From Basidiobolus meristosporus CBS 931.73 (Eukaryota > Basidiobolomycota > Basidiobolomycetes > Basidiobolales > Basidiobolaceae): a stretch of DNA of 64,000 nucleotides. Under the pieces are notes generated by a model. That model had not been told where the DNA came from, did no database searches, and saw nothing but the letters and a program-made list of their open reading frames with translations. Position numbers and translations under genes: made by a program. Below are positions 50,901 through 64,000 of the stretch, one piece after another. Positions within the stretch are counted from its first letter, which is position 1, and every line of letters starts with the position of its first letter. Location: the NCBI GenBank assembly GCA_002104905.1, contig MCFE01000118.1:1-64000 (forward strand). The letters run 5' to 3'.

Positions 50901-53900
50901 CTTCATATCTCCCCACACATCCACTCCATACAAAACTCCCAAAAGGTGAAGCAAGGCCCAATATTCTCAACACACTGTGCAAGATGGAGTAGAGAATGGA
51001 TACAGTAGTGGCAGAGATCTATGCATTCAGCTTTATGTTTGTAGTGCAGCCACTCAAATCCTGTCATCAACTCCTTGCACAACAGCTGTAGATGCGTCAA
51101 GTTGGTATTGGTGATCTGCTTCTGGATATATATTCCTACAATGTCAACATATGACTCCCAATGCTTCCAATGTACTCTTGGTAGGAATGGCTTCAGAATG
51201 CCACTTGAGTAAATACATATCCAGTTCATCCAGTCTTTGCATTTGTACTGTTGCATATGCATATAAATATTAATTGGAGCCTGTGAGAAGTGCTTGGGTA
51301 GCAGATACTCTGTAATATCTTGCCAATTCTTTAGAATTTCTTTGGTATTTCAAAGGGCTCATTTAGCTTGAAATGCCCAATGTACAACTTGGTCAACAGT
51401 ATATGGATACAGTTGAAAAGCAAATGCATTGCTCCCAGTGGAAAGCTTTTGCTCCAACAAATACCCTCTATCTTGAGTATCTCTGGTTTCCAATTGATTC
51501 CATACACTGGCCAATGGCTTATGGCTTGCCAACTTTGCTGCATTTGCAACTTGACTTGCCTTCCTATCTCCCCACACATCCACCCCATAAGAAACTCTCA
51601 AGAGTTGAAGCATGGCCTGATATTCTCCACACACCAGGCAAGGTGGAGTAGAGAGTGGATACAGAAGCAGCAGAGATCTATGTGTTCAGCTTTATGTTGG
51701 CAATAGCCACTCAAATCCCATCACAAACTTCTTTCACAAAAGCTGTAGAGGCATCAAGTTGGCATTGGTGATCTGCTTCTGAATATATATTCCTACAATG
51801 TCCGCATGTGACTCAAACGCCTCTAATGTACTCAAGGTAGAAATGGCTTCAGAATCCATCACTATGGTCCCTGTACCAAGTCTTGGCTCATCTTTGGTAC
51901 AACCCAGATAAAACCCATCCCCTGCTCACAAGCACAGTCTGGACCAGAGAAGTCAATGTCAGATCCATTTGAGTTCTTGCCAAATGATTTTAGTATGGCC
52001 CAAGTGCCTATGATGAGCCTTTATACAGATATTTGGGCACTACTCATTAATCTAGCCAAACTAGATACCTCAGTGAGTTGACACAGATGGAAGAACCTAA
52101 GTACAAAGTTGTGGCATATGTTCTACATTAAGATGCCATCAGATGTATGCAAGAAGACATATAGCTAGGCAAGTATTGAAATCAAGAATCAGCTGAGTGT
52201 GAGGGGATTTGATGAAGAAGCCACACGTGGAGCTTATACCAAAGCCTAAAAGTCAAAAGATGTTGAAGATCTGTGAAGTAGTTAAGTGCAATAATGAAGA
52301 GAGGGCTAATATCCAAGTGGCTGTCAGAAGTCTAGGGCACCATCACCTTAAGGCCAGCATACTATGGGACCAATAGGAACTCAAGGCCAAGTGGAATGCA
52401 CTTGACTTGTTCCATGAGCATTATTTGGGATTCAGATGGGCAAACAGATTTTAGGCCAGCATTGGTATGCTAGGAAGGTATCTTATGCCTTGAGTGGAAT
52501 TTTAGTACACTAATAGGCACACAATGAGGTTACAGCACTTCTCCAAGAGTAGTGCTCAAGAAAGCACAGTTGTATATTGCAAGGACTTATTGCAAAGACT
52601 GGCAGATGAGGTGCTAGACCTTGCAGTGCTGGCTGAAGACCAGGATGTGTGAGAACTGGTGAATGAACAATGGTATAAATCCTTTTGATTCCAGCCAAAG
52701 TTGTGGAACCAGAGTGTTACAGCAGAAATGCTCTTTGGGTGGTGGGCTTTTAATGATTTACTTGTTGAGAGAGGGGTTGGGCTAAATGGTAGTATAGGGT
52801 ATAGGGACTTGTATATGTCAACAAAATTGGCAATTTAGGTGCAACCAAAGTTTCATTGGAAATAAATCAATTTGTATGCATGAAAAGCAAGAGAAGCAGT
52901 TGGGTCAGGAAGTAAAGAGTGTGAAAATGAGGCTGTAGCTAATCAATGCACATCAATGTAGGAGGTGATAGAGTGTTTGGGATCAGAAAGTGAGCAAATT
53001 GGCAGGGAACTAGTCAACAGCCACCTATGTATTATTGTGATGTTGTGTATTGTGATGACCAAGTTCTTTGTGAAATTTGGGGTGCAATTATTTTTCAAAA
53101 GTCCCTGGACAGTGTCCTGACAGGATGAGTACCTCTTAGTCATGGGACTTTAACTTTGCAGTGACCTTTGATGGATGATTACAATAACTTCTCATATGGC
53201 TTGTGCATCTGTTTTTGTCTGCCTGTCCCTTGCCTCCACTCTCCTGGCAGCCTGATGCTCCTTTGCTGCTTGTTTGGAATTGTCAGCCCTGCCTGTCCCT
53301 TACTTGCACTATTCTGGCTACCTGATATTTCTTTGCTGCCTGCTTGGAGCTTTTGGCACTGCTTGTGACAAGCTCTTGAAGAAGTCACTGGTTTGTAGCC
53401 ATTTTACCTGTACACTTCTCCCATTAATAGTTTCTGATATTGTTGGTATACTCTCCCTATAAGGAATAAGATGCAATGATCCTGTCAGAAGGCCAGCACA
53501 AACTCAAAGTTCTGGGACTTAGAGGTAATGATCCTGTCAGGACACCATGCCAAGACTCTCTCAAAGTACTTGCACCCTATGTTTCATAGAAGAATGTGTC
53601 AAAAGGTTTCATCACCATATCACATGAGTGGCCCTTGATTATTTCTCTGCAAGTTCTCTCACTTTCTGCTTCTGGACACTCCAACACCTCCCATGTTTGT
53701 TTCCATTGATTGGCTGTTGCCTCTATTCACACTCCTTACTTCCTGACTTAACCATTTCTGTTGCTTTTCATGCATAAAAATTGATTTTTTTCCATTGTAT
53801 CTTCAGTTGTACCTCATTTGCCAATTGTCTTGACTTATACAAGTCCCTGTATCCCAGACTAACATTAAACTCAGCCTCACACTCAACAAGTGACTCCATT

Positions 53901-56900
53901 AAAATCCACAATTTGATAGGCTTTTTTGCTGCAATGCTCTCTTTCCATAACTTTGACAGGAACCCTAGAGCATTATGCCACTGTTCATTCACTGGTTGTT
54001 ATATGTCCTGGTCTTCAGCCTTCACTGTAAGGTCTAGCACCTCATCTGAGAGTCTTTGAAACAAGTTGATGCAATATACAACTGCATTTTCTTGCAAACT
54101 GCTCTTAAAGAAGTGCTGCAACCATTGGTGTGCCTATCAATGCACCAAATTTCCACGGTAGGCATATCATTGTCTGGTAAGTTCTTGATGTTGCTGTTTT
54201 GTCTGTGGGTGTGATCTTCACTCTGTCAACAATGGAGGATTATGGAGGCTGTAGCAGATCAGTTGTCTTTCTCTGCAAACTCATCTACCTCACTGGAGTG
54301 TAGCTCAACTGGCTGTGCTCCCAAGTCCTGTGAAAAAAGCTGTTTTCTTCTTGGAAATTCTTCTTGACTACAATGAAATTCAGTCTGTTCTGGGCTTACA
54401 TGGCTAATTGGTAAGAACTGCAGCTTTTTTCTTAATTAATGTTACCCTGATGCATATGTTTTGGCCTTCTTGACCCTTACTGGCACTCTGCAGGTAACCT
54501 AATGGCTCTTTGACACTTGTTTGGAGCTTTTGGCTGGGCTTGTAGCTGGCTCTTGAGGAAGCTGCTAGTTTTTGGCCATTGCACCCTTTTTCTTCCACCT
54601 TTGATAGTTACTGCTATTTGTGAGACACTATCTTAGCATACCAGTGCTGGCCCAAAATCTGTTTGCCTGTTTGAATCCAGGATAATGCTCATGAAACAAG
54701 TCAAGTGCATTCTGCTCAGCCTTGGGCTCCTGATGTCATTATAGTAAAAGCTCCTGCTCCTCTAGCTTCCTAGGTGCTCCAAGTGTCTCTAAAGGCCTCT
54801 GTGTGTCTTGTGCACTACCCTGAAAAGCTCCTTGATGGCAGGTCTGAGATGTACTGTTGAATGCAGGTGCAGTGATCAACTGCTAATCAATAAGGTAGAA
54901 GTGTTACTGATAGAAGGGATGATTTATTGATGAGAGATTGCTTTCCCTTGAACACTTTTCCTGATTGCCAAGTGATTACTAATGACAAGGTTCTAGAAGG
55001 TTCTAGGCATCAGTGGAATTCTTGATGACATCACTATGAGCTAAAAATATGCCGAGAATGTCCTGGAAGGTTCCAAAGGCACAGCACATCCAACCAATGA
55101 GGAATCAGTAGTCTGAAACCTGTGCAACATAGAAATACTATATATGGTATTGAAATGGTAGGGATGGTAACACAGACTTAGGTCATGTGTCATGGGTACT
55201 GACGCAGGTACTTGCCTTATGTAGATACATATACTGACCACAAAGCTGAATAACATCTGGGATAACTAATGCTAATTACCAATCAAGGTAAACATCATAT
55301 GTGGATAATACTGATAATATGGGCAAAAGAAGAATGGGATAATACTGATAAGATAAAATATGGATAAGTATATCATTATGGCTATATGAATAAACTTGTC
55401 TGTGGGAGGTATGTCTACCCTACCACAATGGATCTTCAATATATGTTGATTTTTAGGCTTTGGTATAAACACCACATTGTCTCCCTCCTATGCTTTGATA
55501 GGTTTATCTGTGGGCTTTATCTATGGACACCATTGCTGTGTTTCAAACATTACAAAGAGCTAAGATGCAAGGGCTACTTTGAAGGTATGTATGACAATGC
55601 CTTTGCTTTAGTGCATGATGGATTCTTATTAAACAAGTACGCTACCAGCAAATCATGCTGTCCACTGATTCTCATCAACCTTAATCTGCCACCTATTTTA
55701 CAGTATCAAAGCAGAAATCTGATGGCAGTATCACTAACATCTGAGCCTAAATCCCTGTCCAACCTGAGTAGGGACCTGTATCCATTGCTGAATGAGTTTT
55801 GTATAGTCTCAGCAGGATAGCAGTAAATAGCTGCCATGTCAAGGCGCATATTTTTATCTGCATTAGAGATAGCCAGCTGTTCTGAGCACAATTGATGGTA
55901 TTGCTATTGAATGAGTGAGATCCATGGATACTCAATCATTCACAAACAATATCATTACTCAAACACCAACACTAAGAGCATTATCATCCCACATAGAGAA
56001 CATACAGAAGTTGGCATGTAATTGCAGCAAAGTTGGCAAGATATAAGCCATTGGCCAAAATATGGAGTTACTTGGAAACTGGATATACTTAAGATAGAGG
56101 GTATCAGTTGTAGCAAAAGCTTTCCACAGGGAGCAATACATTTGCTTTCAACAATTCTCCTATACTGATGATAAGTTGTACCTGGGGCATCTCAAGCCAA
56201 ACAAGCCCTTTGAGATATCAAAGAAATTTGGCAGAATAGGCCAGATATTACAGAGTATCAGCTACCCTAGGTACTTCTGACGGGCTCCATTCAACATTCA
56301 TATGCATATGCAACTATATAAGTGCAATGACTGGATGAACTAGATAAATATTTATTAGACTTGTTCCGTTGGATAGTGCCACATTGATCCATGAGTGCCA
56401 AATGCTGCCATAGTGTGCCAGAGAGGCCAAGTGAGCCTATACTTGGCCACAGAGTGTGAAACATAGCTCTGCATCTTCATGTAAAGCAGCCCCTGTGTTT
56501 CACCCATTGCGCAGGAGAAAATCCATTTTTTGACCTTTTTTTGTGGATCAATGTAGCTCAGGATGTGTAAGAGCACAGCAGAACTGAAGATATGTATCTG
56601 GTACCCAATACCCATGGCACTCTGAATCTAGCTCCTGTAGCTTCTATCATGTCACTAAGATGAATGGCACTATCTTGGTCCACTGGTACTATCTGGCACT
56701 ATATTTAAATATTAGCTCTAAAGTAAGATCTATACAAAGCACTTATAGTGCCAGATAGTACCAGTGGACCAAGATAGTGCCATTCATTTTTGTGACATGA
56801 TACAAGCTAAAGGAGCTAGATTCAGAGTGCCATGGGTATTGAGTACCAGATGCATATCTTCAATCTGCTTGTACTCTAACACATCCTGCACAACATTGAT

Positions 56901-59900
56901 CCAAAAAAAAGGTCAAAAAATGGATTTTCTCCAACACAATGGGTGAAACACAGGGGCTGCTTTGCATGAAGATGCAGAGCTATGTTTCACACTCTGTGGC
57001 CAGGTAGTGGCTCACTTGGCCTCTCCGGCACACTATGGCATCATTTGGCACTCATGGCTCAATGTGGCACTATCCAACAGAACAAGTCTATTCAAGTGTC
57101 CTTCTGAAGCCATTTCTACCATGAGTACATTGGAGGCATTTGAGTCACATGTGGACATTGTAGGAATATATATTCAGAAGTAGATCACCAATGCCAACTT
57201 GATGCCTCTACAGCTTTTGTGAAAGAAGTTTGTGATGGAACTTGAGTGATTATACTGCCAACATAAAGCTAAACACATAGATCTCTGCTGCTTCTGTATC
57301 CACTCTCTACTCCACCTTGCCTGGTGTGTGGAGAATATCAGGCCATACTTCAACTCTTGAGAGTTTCTTATGGGGTGGAAGTGTGGGGAGATAGGAGGAC
57401 AAGTCAAGTTGCCAATGCAGCAAAGTTGGCAAGCTACAAGCCATTGGCTGGAATACGGAATCATTTGGGAACCAGAGATACTTACAATAGAGGGTATCTG
57501 TTGGAGAAAAAGCTTTCCACCAAGAGCAATGCATTTGCTTTTCAACAATATCCCTATATTGATGACCAAGTTGTATATGGGGCATTTCAAGCTATATGAG
57601 CTCTTTGAGATACCAGAGAAAGCTGAAAGAATTAGCAAGATAATACAGAGTATCCTCTACACTAGGTACTTCTCACAGGCTCACATGTGGACATTGCATG
57701 AATAGTTATCCAGGAGCAGATTGCCAATAACAACTTGATGCATCTACTGCTGGTGTACAAGGAGTTTGTGAAGGGATTTGCATGGGTATACTACAAACAT
57801 AAAGCTGAAAGTGTAGATCTCTACTGCTACTATATCCATTCTGTACTCAATGATGTATGGTGTGTGGAGAATATTGGGCCTTACTCCACCTTTTGGGAGT
57901 TTCCTATAGAGCAGTTGTCTGGGGAGATAGGAAAACATGTCAAGTCACAGGTACTACCATATCCCAATCTCATCAAGAATATTACCTTAAAGTCCATCAT
58001 GGATGTGATAGACTTATTCCACTGTACCATGCCAGGGTGCACAGTGTGGTGGTGTATAGGTCCAAGGGAGAGATACGTCCAACACTTCTCAAGTGTTTTG
58101 TGTGTGGGGTGTTCACTGGGTGCAATAATCTCTGGCAAAAGCTTGCTAGGAATACTTGGGTTCTGTCTCTAATCTAATGTGAAGGGGAATAAAGCCACAA
58201 GCTTGTCAAGGGAAAACTATTGAGCTACAATCCCCAACTTAGTTGGCGTCTTAACAAAAGTATGTGCTGGGTTCAGCGTCCTTTGAGATGACAATGTACT
58301 AAAGCTTCCAAAGTCAAAACAACTGTAAACTCACCAGCAGGGACTTGATAAGAATGCAGCTGTGGTCAATAGTTACAATGACAGAAAAGTATCTTTGCCT
58401 GTACAAGAACAAACTTGGGAAAGAATCAAATATAATAAAAGATACCTACTCTGAGTATTCCTCACAAGTGGTGCCTCCAAGGTCAGTTGGCTGTCAGCGC
58501 GGTTTCCTGGGAGTGTCCTGTGGTCTGGGGTTGGAAGCTCAGGTAGCAGCAGGTGGCAGTGATCACACTAATCAACAAGTCAATATATTGATAAAAGGGA
58601 TGATGATTTATTGTTGAGGGATAGCCTCCCTTATATACTTTTCTTACCGGCTAAGTGATTACTAATCATGGTGTTCCAGAAGGTATTGGATATCAATAGA
58701 AATCTTAATGACATCAGAATGACCTAAGAATGTTCTAAGTAGGTGCCAGAAGGTTCTAAGAGGCACAGCACATCCAACCAATCAGGAATCAGTATTCTGA
58801 AACCTGTGTAACATGGGGATACCATATATGGTATGGAAATGGTAGGGATGGTGACACGGATTGATCATGTGTCACGGGTACTGGCCCCGGGTACTTGCCT
58901 AATATAGAAGCACTTGTAGCTAGTAATCTTACATAAAGTGTGGGGTAACTTATGCAATAAGGTAAGCAGGTGTGATAGTCAACCGGCTTATGGGATAGTA
59001 CTGATTGGGTAAGACAAATGGGATAAAACTAAAATGAGTGTAGTAGGGATATAGGGAAGTAGAAAATAAGGGAATGAGCATATCTGTCAGTGGGTGTCAC
59101 TGTCACCCCACTACATCCACCCCCCTCTCAGCTTTGAACTTGGGTCAAAGCAAACTAATCTTGATGTGCAAAGTTCCTATGCTTGAATAACTTAAGTTGA
59201 TTTCCAGCAACTGGTGCTCTCAACTGGGTGTTGTCAAGCTCAGATATGTAATAACTTCCATTTCCAATTACCTTGGAAATGAGGTAGGGGCCAGTCAATT
59301 TGTTGTCAAACTTCCGACTCCATTACTTGTCCAAGGTAGAATCATAGAGTAATACTGGGTCTCCTAGTGACAGTGGTTTTGGTCTTGTTGGGTGTGATTT
59401 GTCAAAGGGCACCTTGTTCTTTAGTCGTGTATCCTTAAGTTGTTCAGCAGCTCTGCTAATATTCAAGTCATGGTGATCAAGTTGCTGTATGCAAGTTGTA
59501 AGGAGGTCTTCAGTCTGCATATTGGATCTCCAATTCAATGAGTTCCAAGTGACTGTGTTTAACTCAACTGGTAGTATGCAGTCATGCCCATAGAGTAGCT
59601 TGAATGGCGATAATCCAGTTGTTCTCTTGGTAGTAACTCTATCTGCCCAGAGTGCTAGATGTAATTGCTGTGGCCACAGTGTTGTGTTATTCTCACAAGT
59701 CTTGACAAGAGAGTTCACCAGTGGTCCATATCCTCTCTCTATCATTCCATTGGCTTGAGGGTGGTAAGCTGTTGTAAAAGCAATAGACTTGTTCCATTGT
59801 GCCATGGATCATAGTGCCAGAAAGTGCTGTGTATTTTGTTATTAATTTGATATTTTAGGGTCATATGCATGTCAATTTTGATCCCAAATTGGCACTGTAT

Positions 59901-62900
59901 GGCACCATCTGGCACTCTGTGGCATGATCCGGCACCATCTGGCATGCTATGGCACTATTGGGCACTATGATCAGCTGGAATGATGGAACAAGTCTAATGT
60001 GTATCTTGTACTTTGAGCACAACTCCTGGATCATTTGGGATGTCATCTCTCCTCTGTCAGCAACAAACTGTTGGATGCAGCCAAATCTGCAGATGATGTC
60101 TTCAAGTATAAATCTCCATATGGTATGGCTCTTGTTGTTGGGCAAGGCTTGAGCCTCTGCCCATCCACTAAGGTCATCTCTAGCAACAATCAGGTACTTT
60201 TTTGATCCAGCTGTTGGCATGTGGACAAGGTCAATACCAACCTTTTGCCATAGACAGATTGTGTAAGTAGGATGCAGTGGTTCTTCATAACGCTTCAAGG
60301 ATCTCTTCTGGCAGGCTACACATGACTCAACAATGTGTTGGATATCATAGTACATGTTTTCCCAGTAGTACCTCTGAGCTGTAGTATTGTATGTGGCTTC
60401 TTGTCCTCTATGCCTTCCTGGTTCTCCTTGGTGGATACTTGTCATGATGTTCAGTTGCTCTTGAGGGGTAGTGACTACTCTTCTTGGCATAAGTCCAGGC
60501 TTCACTCGCTTAAAGAGAAGATCATCTTTAAGATAGTAGTGGTGTGCCTTCTTCCTGAGTTTTCTAAACTCCTGAATATCCATCCAACTAGGTTTCTTAA
60601 GTGTCCTTAGATATTCCTTGATCAGACTCCAGGTAGTCCTCTCTTGGTCTTTGATGGCAATCTGTTGGATTTCTGCATCAATAATATCATCAAAGTGAGG
60701 GTCCAAGTCTTCAAATAATTGTGGTCGCTTCCTGGAGAGTGCATCAGCCACAACATTTGTCTTGCCAGGGATATGTTTGACCTCAAAGTCAAACATTTTC
60801 AGCCATGCCATCCATTGGTTTGTGGCATCATCAGGTAGGTCAGGCTTGTTGATCATTCCTATAAGTGGCTTGGCATCTGTCTCCAGGATAAAATGTGTCA
60901 TGTAGAGTTGTGACTTCAGTTTCCTCAGCATCTTCACAGCTCCTAGTAGTTCTCTCTTAATTGGTGAGTATCTTTGTTCTCTAGGAGAGAATAGGCAGCT
61001 CTCATATCTGCAGGCATAGCGGTTGCCATCTTCATCATCTTGTCCAAGTAGTGCTCCAGCTCCTATGGGGCTTGCATCCACTGTCAAAATAGGCGGGCAT
61101 TCAGTGTTTTGATAGTCAAGAGGTCTTAGAACTGGTGGAGATACTAAGGCCTCTTTCAGTAATTGCATGGCTTCTTCTTGCTCTTCTCCCCAGATAAATG
61201 GGGTGTTCTTTCTCTATAGTTGGTAAATTGGTTCTGCTATCTCAGAAAATCTTGGGATCCAGATCCTAAAGAACCCACAAGCAGCCACAAAGCCATGAGC
61301 TTGTGTGAGATTTGTGGGGGTAGGCCAGTTGCATATCTTTTGTGTCTTGGAGTCTCCAGGTGCACAACCAAAGGTGTTGCATTTTTGTCCAACAATGGAT
61401 ATCTCTGATACACCAAAGCTGCTTTTCTCACTACTGATGGTGAGTCCAGCTTATTCAATGGCTCCTAATATGGCATCATTGTCTGCAATATGGTCATAGA
61501 CAAACTTTCTTACTCCAGGAATAACTTTAGTGGTGTCCTGGAATTTTGATCCTTTGATGCCTATGTCATCCACAAAGACAGCAAGTTTCTCAGGTATTAA
61601 CTGATACAGCACATTTACCATGCATCTCTGGAACTGAGCCACAGAGTTTGTAGCCCCTTGACTGAGTCTTGTCATCCTTAACAGTCCAAATGGTGTCTGT
61701 AGTGCAAACATATCTCTTGATGTCTCATCAAGGGGGATCTGGTCATATCCTGAGTAGAGATCATATGTTGAGTAGATGGAGTGGCCACTAAAGCTTTCTG
61801 CAAAGTCATCAATAGATGGAGGTATAGCAGCATCTCTGATAGTGACAGCATTTGCAGGTTGCATGTCTTGAATGAATCGGAGCTTTCCATTCTTCTTTTT
61901 GGTCACAAACCATCTGTTAGCATAGGGTCCATGGCAAGGTTCTAGGATACCAGCTTCTATCTTCTTCTTAAGTAGGTCATGCACATCAGCTTGGAGTCCT
62001 CTGGGCAGTGGGTAAGGCTTAAATGACCAGGGTGTGTGGGGCACTGTATGAATCTTGATGGGTTTTTCAACCAATGTCTTTAAGAGTCCCATCTCCTTGT
62101 CATTATATGAGAAAACCTTATCATGCCTTTTCAAGGTCTCCTTGAATAATAGTATCTCCTCTGGTGTTAGGTTTCCATCACCAATGATAAGTTGCTTAAG
62201 TCTCTCAGGTGTAAGTTGTATATCATCTGGTGTTTCTTCTGGTGGTCTAATGTAATCAGCAGGTCAAGATCCATCAGTCAGTGGGGTAAGTCATGGTCTA
62301 GTCTTCTGTTCTACTGTCTTGTATTTTGTTTGAACCATGGCTGTTTGCTCCTGTATACCTAATGAGCAGCTCCAAGTGTTGGGGTGTATACTGTCAGGCT
62401 CTTCATCTTCTTCCATAACAAGATGTGCCTTCTGGCAAGCAGTATGTGTCCTCTTATTGTTGGGTGTTACACCACAGAAGGTTGACTGTAGTCCTGGATT
62501 GGATCCTTGTATGGTGTACCATACTGACCCATCGGAATAGTTGGTAGTTGTAGCCTTAGTACTGGTTTCCCATGGTCTACCTAGCAGAAGGTCAAAGTTT
62601 GCCTTCTGGCAGATGAAGAGGGGAAGCCAGACCTTGATTCCTTGTACCTCAATAGGAAACTTGTGTACTACACCATAGAGTGGACTAGATCCTGAGTTTG
62701 CATTGGTCATGTTCCATCCAATATCTCTATCAACAGGCAGTAGCTCCTTGCTTTTAAGTGTCTTCCAGAAGTCTAGCGGCATAACACAAATCTCTGAGCC
62801 ACTGTCAATATGGCAGTCAACAGGGTCATCATATATATACCCTTTCACCACAGCAGTTGCAACTGAGTAAAAGGTCTTATATTCAGTAGTGTTGTCATCC

Positions 62901-64000
62901 TTTTGGTGGTCTTCATGGTTTGTCTGAATTATATGAGTGTCCATATGTTCAACAGCTTGTTGTCTTATTCTAAGCTGCTCATCAAAGGTCTTCCTAACAG
63001 ATGGGGATACACTCATGATTTCTCCAACCGACAAAGTGAGGTTCTGCTTCAGCAGCTTCTAAGTAATCAGTTAAGGGCTTGAGTAGCTTGCTATCTTTGA
63101 GGTCATCTGAAAGTGAGGCAATGGATCTTGGGTGGGCAGCATACTAGGCCTCTTGTCAATAACAACTTCAGGTTCTTCAAATCATGGTCTTCTAAGGATG
63201 GGTTTGGCAGGTTCTTCAGGGAGGTGTCTTTTGGTAGCAAAGGCATCAACTTCATATTGTCTGTTGTCAGGGCTGCTTGGATTCACTTTATAAGTCCCAA
63301 TAGGGGCATCAACAGTCATCTTTCTGGTTGCTGAGTCAGATATCTGGAAAAGGGCTCTCATCCCTCCTCTTTGGAAATTAGTGGGAATCCTTCTTCCTTC
63401 CTTGTCAGCAAGCATTCCATCAGCATCAAACTGTACTGCTCCTTCTCTGAGTAGCTGACTAAGCTCTGAGCATTCTTGTCTGGCATGCTGAGTAGAGTCA
63501 CACCAGATGCAGTGCCTTGGCAAAGGTCTTTGTCCCTCAGTAGCAACCTCAGCTGAGCCATTAATCTTGAGGGCTAGCTTCTGTAGCTGCTCAGCAAGTT
63601 GGTCAATTCTGTTGGTAGTGTAGGTCTGATTGTCAGCAGCAGCACTCCTTGGCTCCTTGGTTGACTGGTCTGGCAGATTAGATGTCAGGAGTCTCATAAA
63701 GGTAGAAGTTTGCTTTGCCTCTAGGAGAACACGTTTCATCTCTGTAAAGCAAGGAATGCCAGACTCGTCATCCTTGGCTGCATGTAAGTCAACTTTCCTT
63801 GCCAAGTCCTGGGGAAGCCCTTGTGCAAGGTAAAGTGTCATGGTAAACTCAGTTATAGCCTGGGACTCTAGGAGTGGCTTTGCCATATCTTCATACTGTT
63901 GAATGAACTCTTCAAGTGGTAGCTTGGAAAGTCCAGTTCCTCCAAAGTGCCTGAGGTCTTCAATTCCATAGTATATCTGGGGTCTACCATACTTGGTCTG

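Overview
The window looks like part of a nuclear genome from an early-diverging (zygomycete-grade) or similar fungus. The basis is seven readable protein genes of fungal type with short GT-AG introns (56-91 bp), including a Pre7/PSMB1 proteasome subunit, an Mcm1/SRF-type MADS-box factor, a Cys3/MetR-type bZIP, and an SH3 membrane protein with a Cys-rich ectodomain. An exact lineage cannot be fixed from sequence alone. Exon structures below were rebuilt by hand from splice signals, reading frame and family conservation.

Layout. 1-27.8 kb is ordinary unique DNA with genes spaced far apart: a secreted CBM14 (peritrophin-like) protein (1.7 kb), a weak hypothetical gene (2.1-2.6 kb), a GH47 alpha-mannosidase homologue with altered catalytic positions (4.7-6.6 kb), a bZIP factor (7.2-7.9 kb, minus), a secreted Ser/Thr-rich protein with a CBM19-like Cys module (9.4-9.8 kb, minus), a MADS-box factor (12.7-13.8 kb, minus), an SH3-domain membrane receptor-like protein (17.0-18.7 kb), PRE7 (19.2-20.3 kb, minus) and a two-finger C2H2 factor (23.0-24.0 kb). 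Intergenic stretches of 1-4 kb hold no convincing genes.

From about 27.8 kb to the end the window is a transposon graveyard. 28.7-42.0 kb is a nest of Ty1/copia elements: a plus-strand host copy (E1) interrupted by a truncated minus-strand copy (B, itself carrying a foreign solo LTR) and by a full-length minus-strand copy (C) with a perfect CATAT target-site duplication. A Ty3-type gag-protease fragment and a TAAAGGGG repeat cluster follow (42.0-44.0 kb), then a second, more decayed copia copy (E2, 45.2-49.9 kb). 49.9-58.2 kb holds broken CACTA/Tnp2-like transposase copies in opposite orientations, other inverted repeats, a solo Ty3 LTR and a 733-bp foldback element. 58.6-64.0 kb is the 3' part of a minus-strand Ty3/gypsy element whose integrase is split by a 211-bp MITE sharing its terminal repeat and 3-bp target duplication with the foldback element. 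The gypsy gag runs off the right edge.

The most informative signals are: the copia primer-binding sites, which match the anticodon region of initiator-Met tRNA (half-tRNA priming, as in Drosophila copia and yeast Ty5); inactivating lesions shared between copia copies; the foldback/MITE family whose 3-bp target duplication is supported by a paralogous empty site; and the GH47 homologue lacking several active-site residues.
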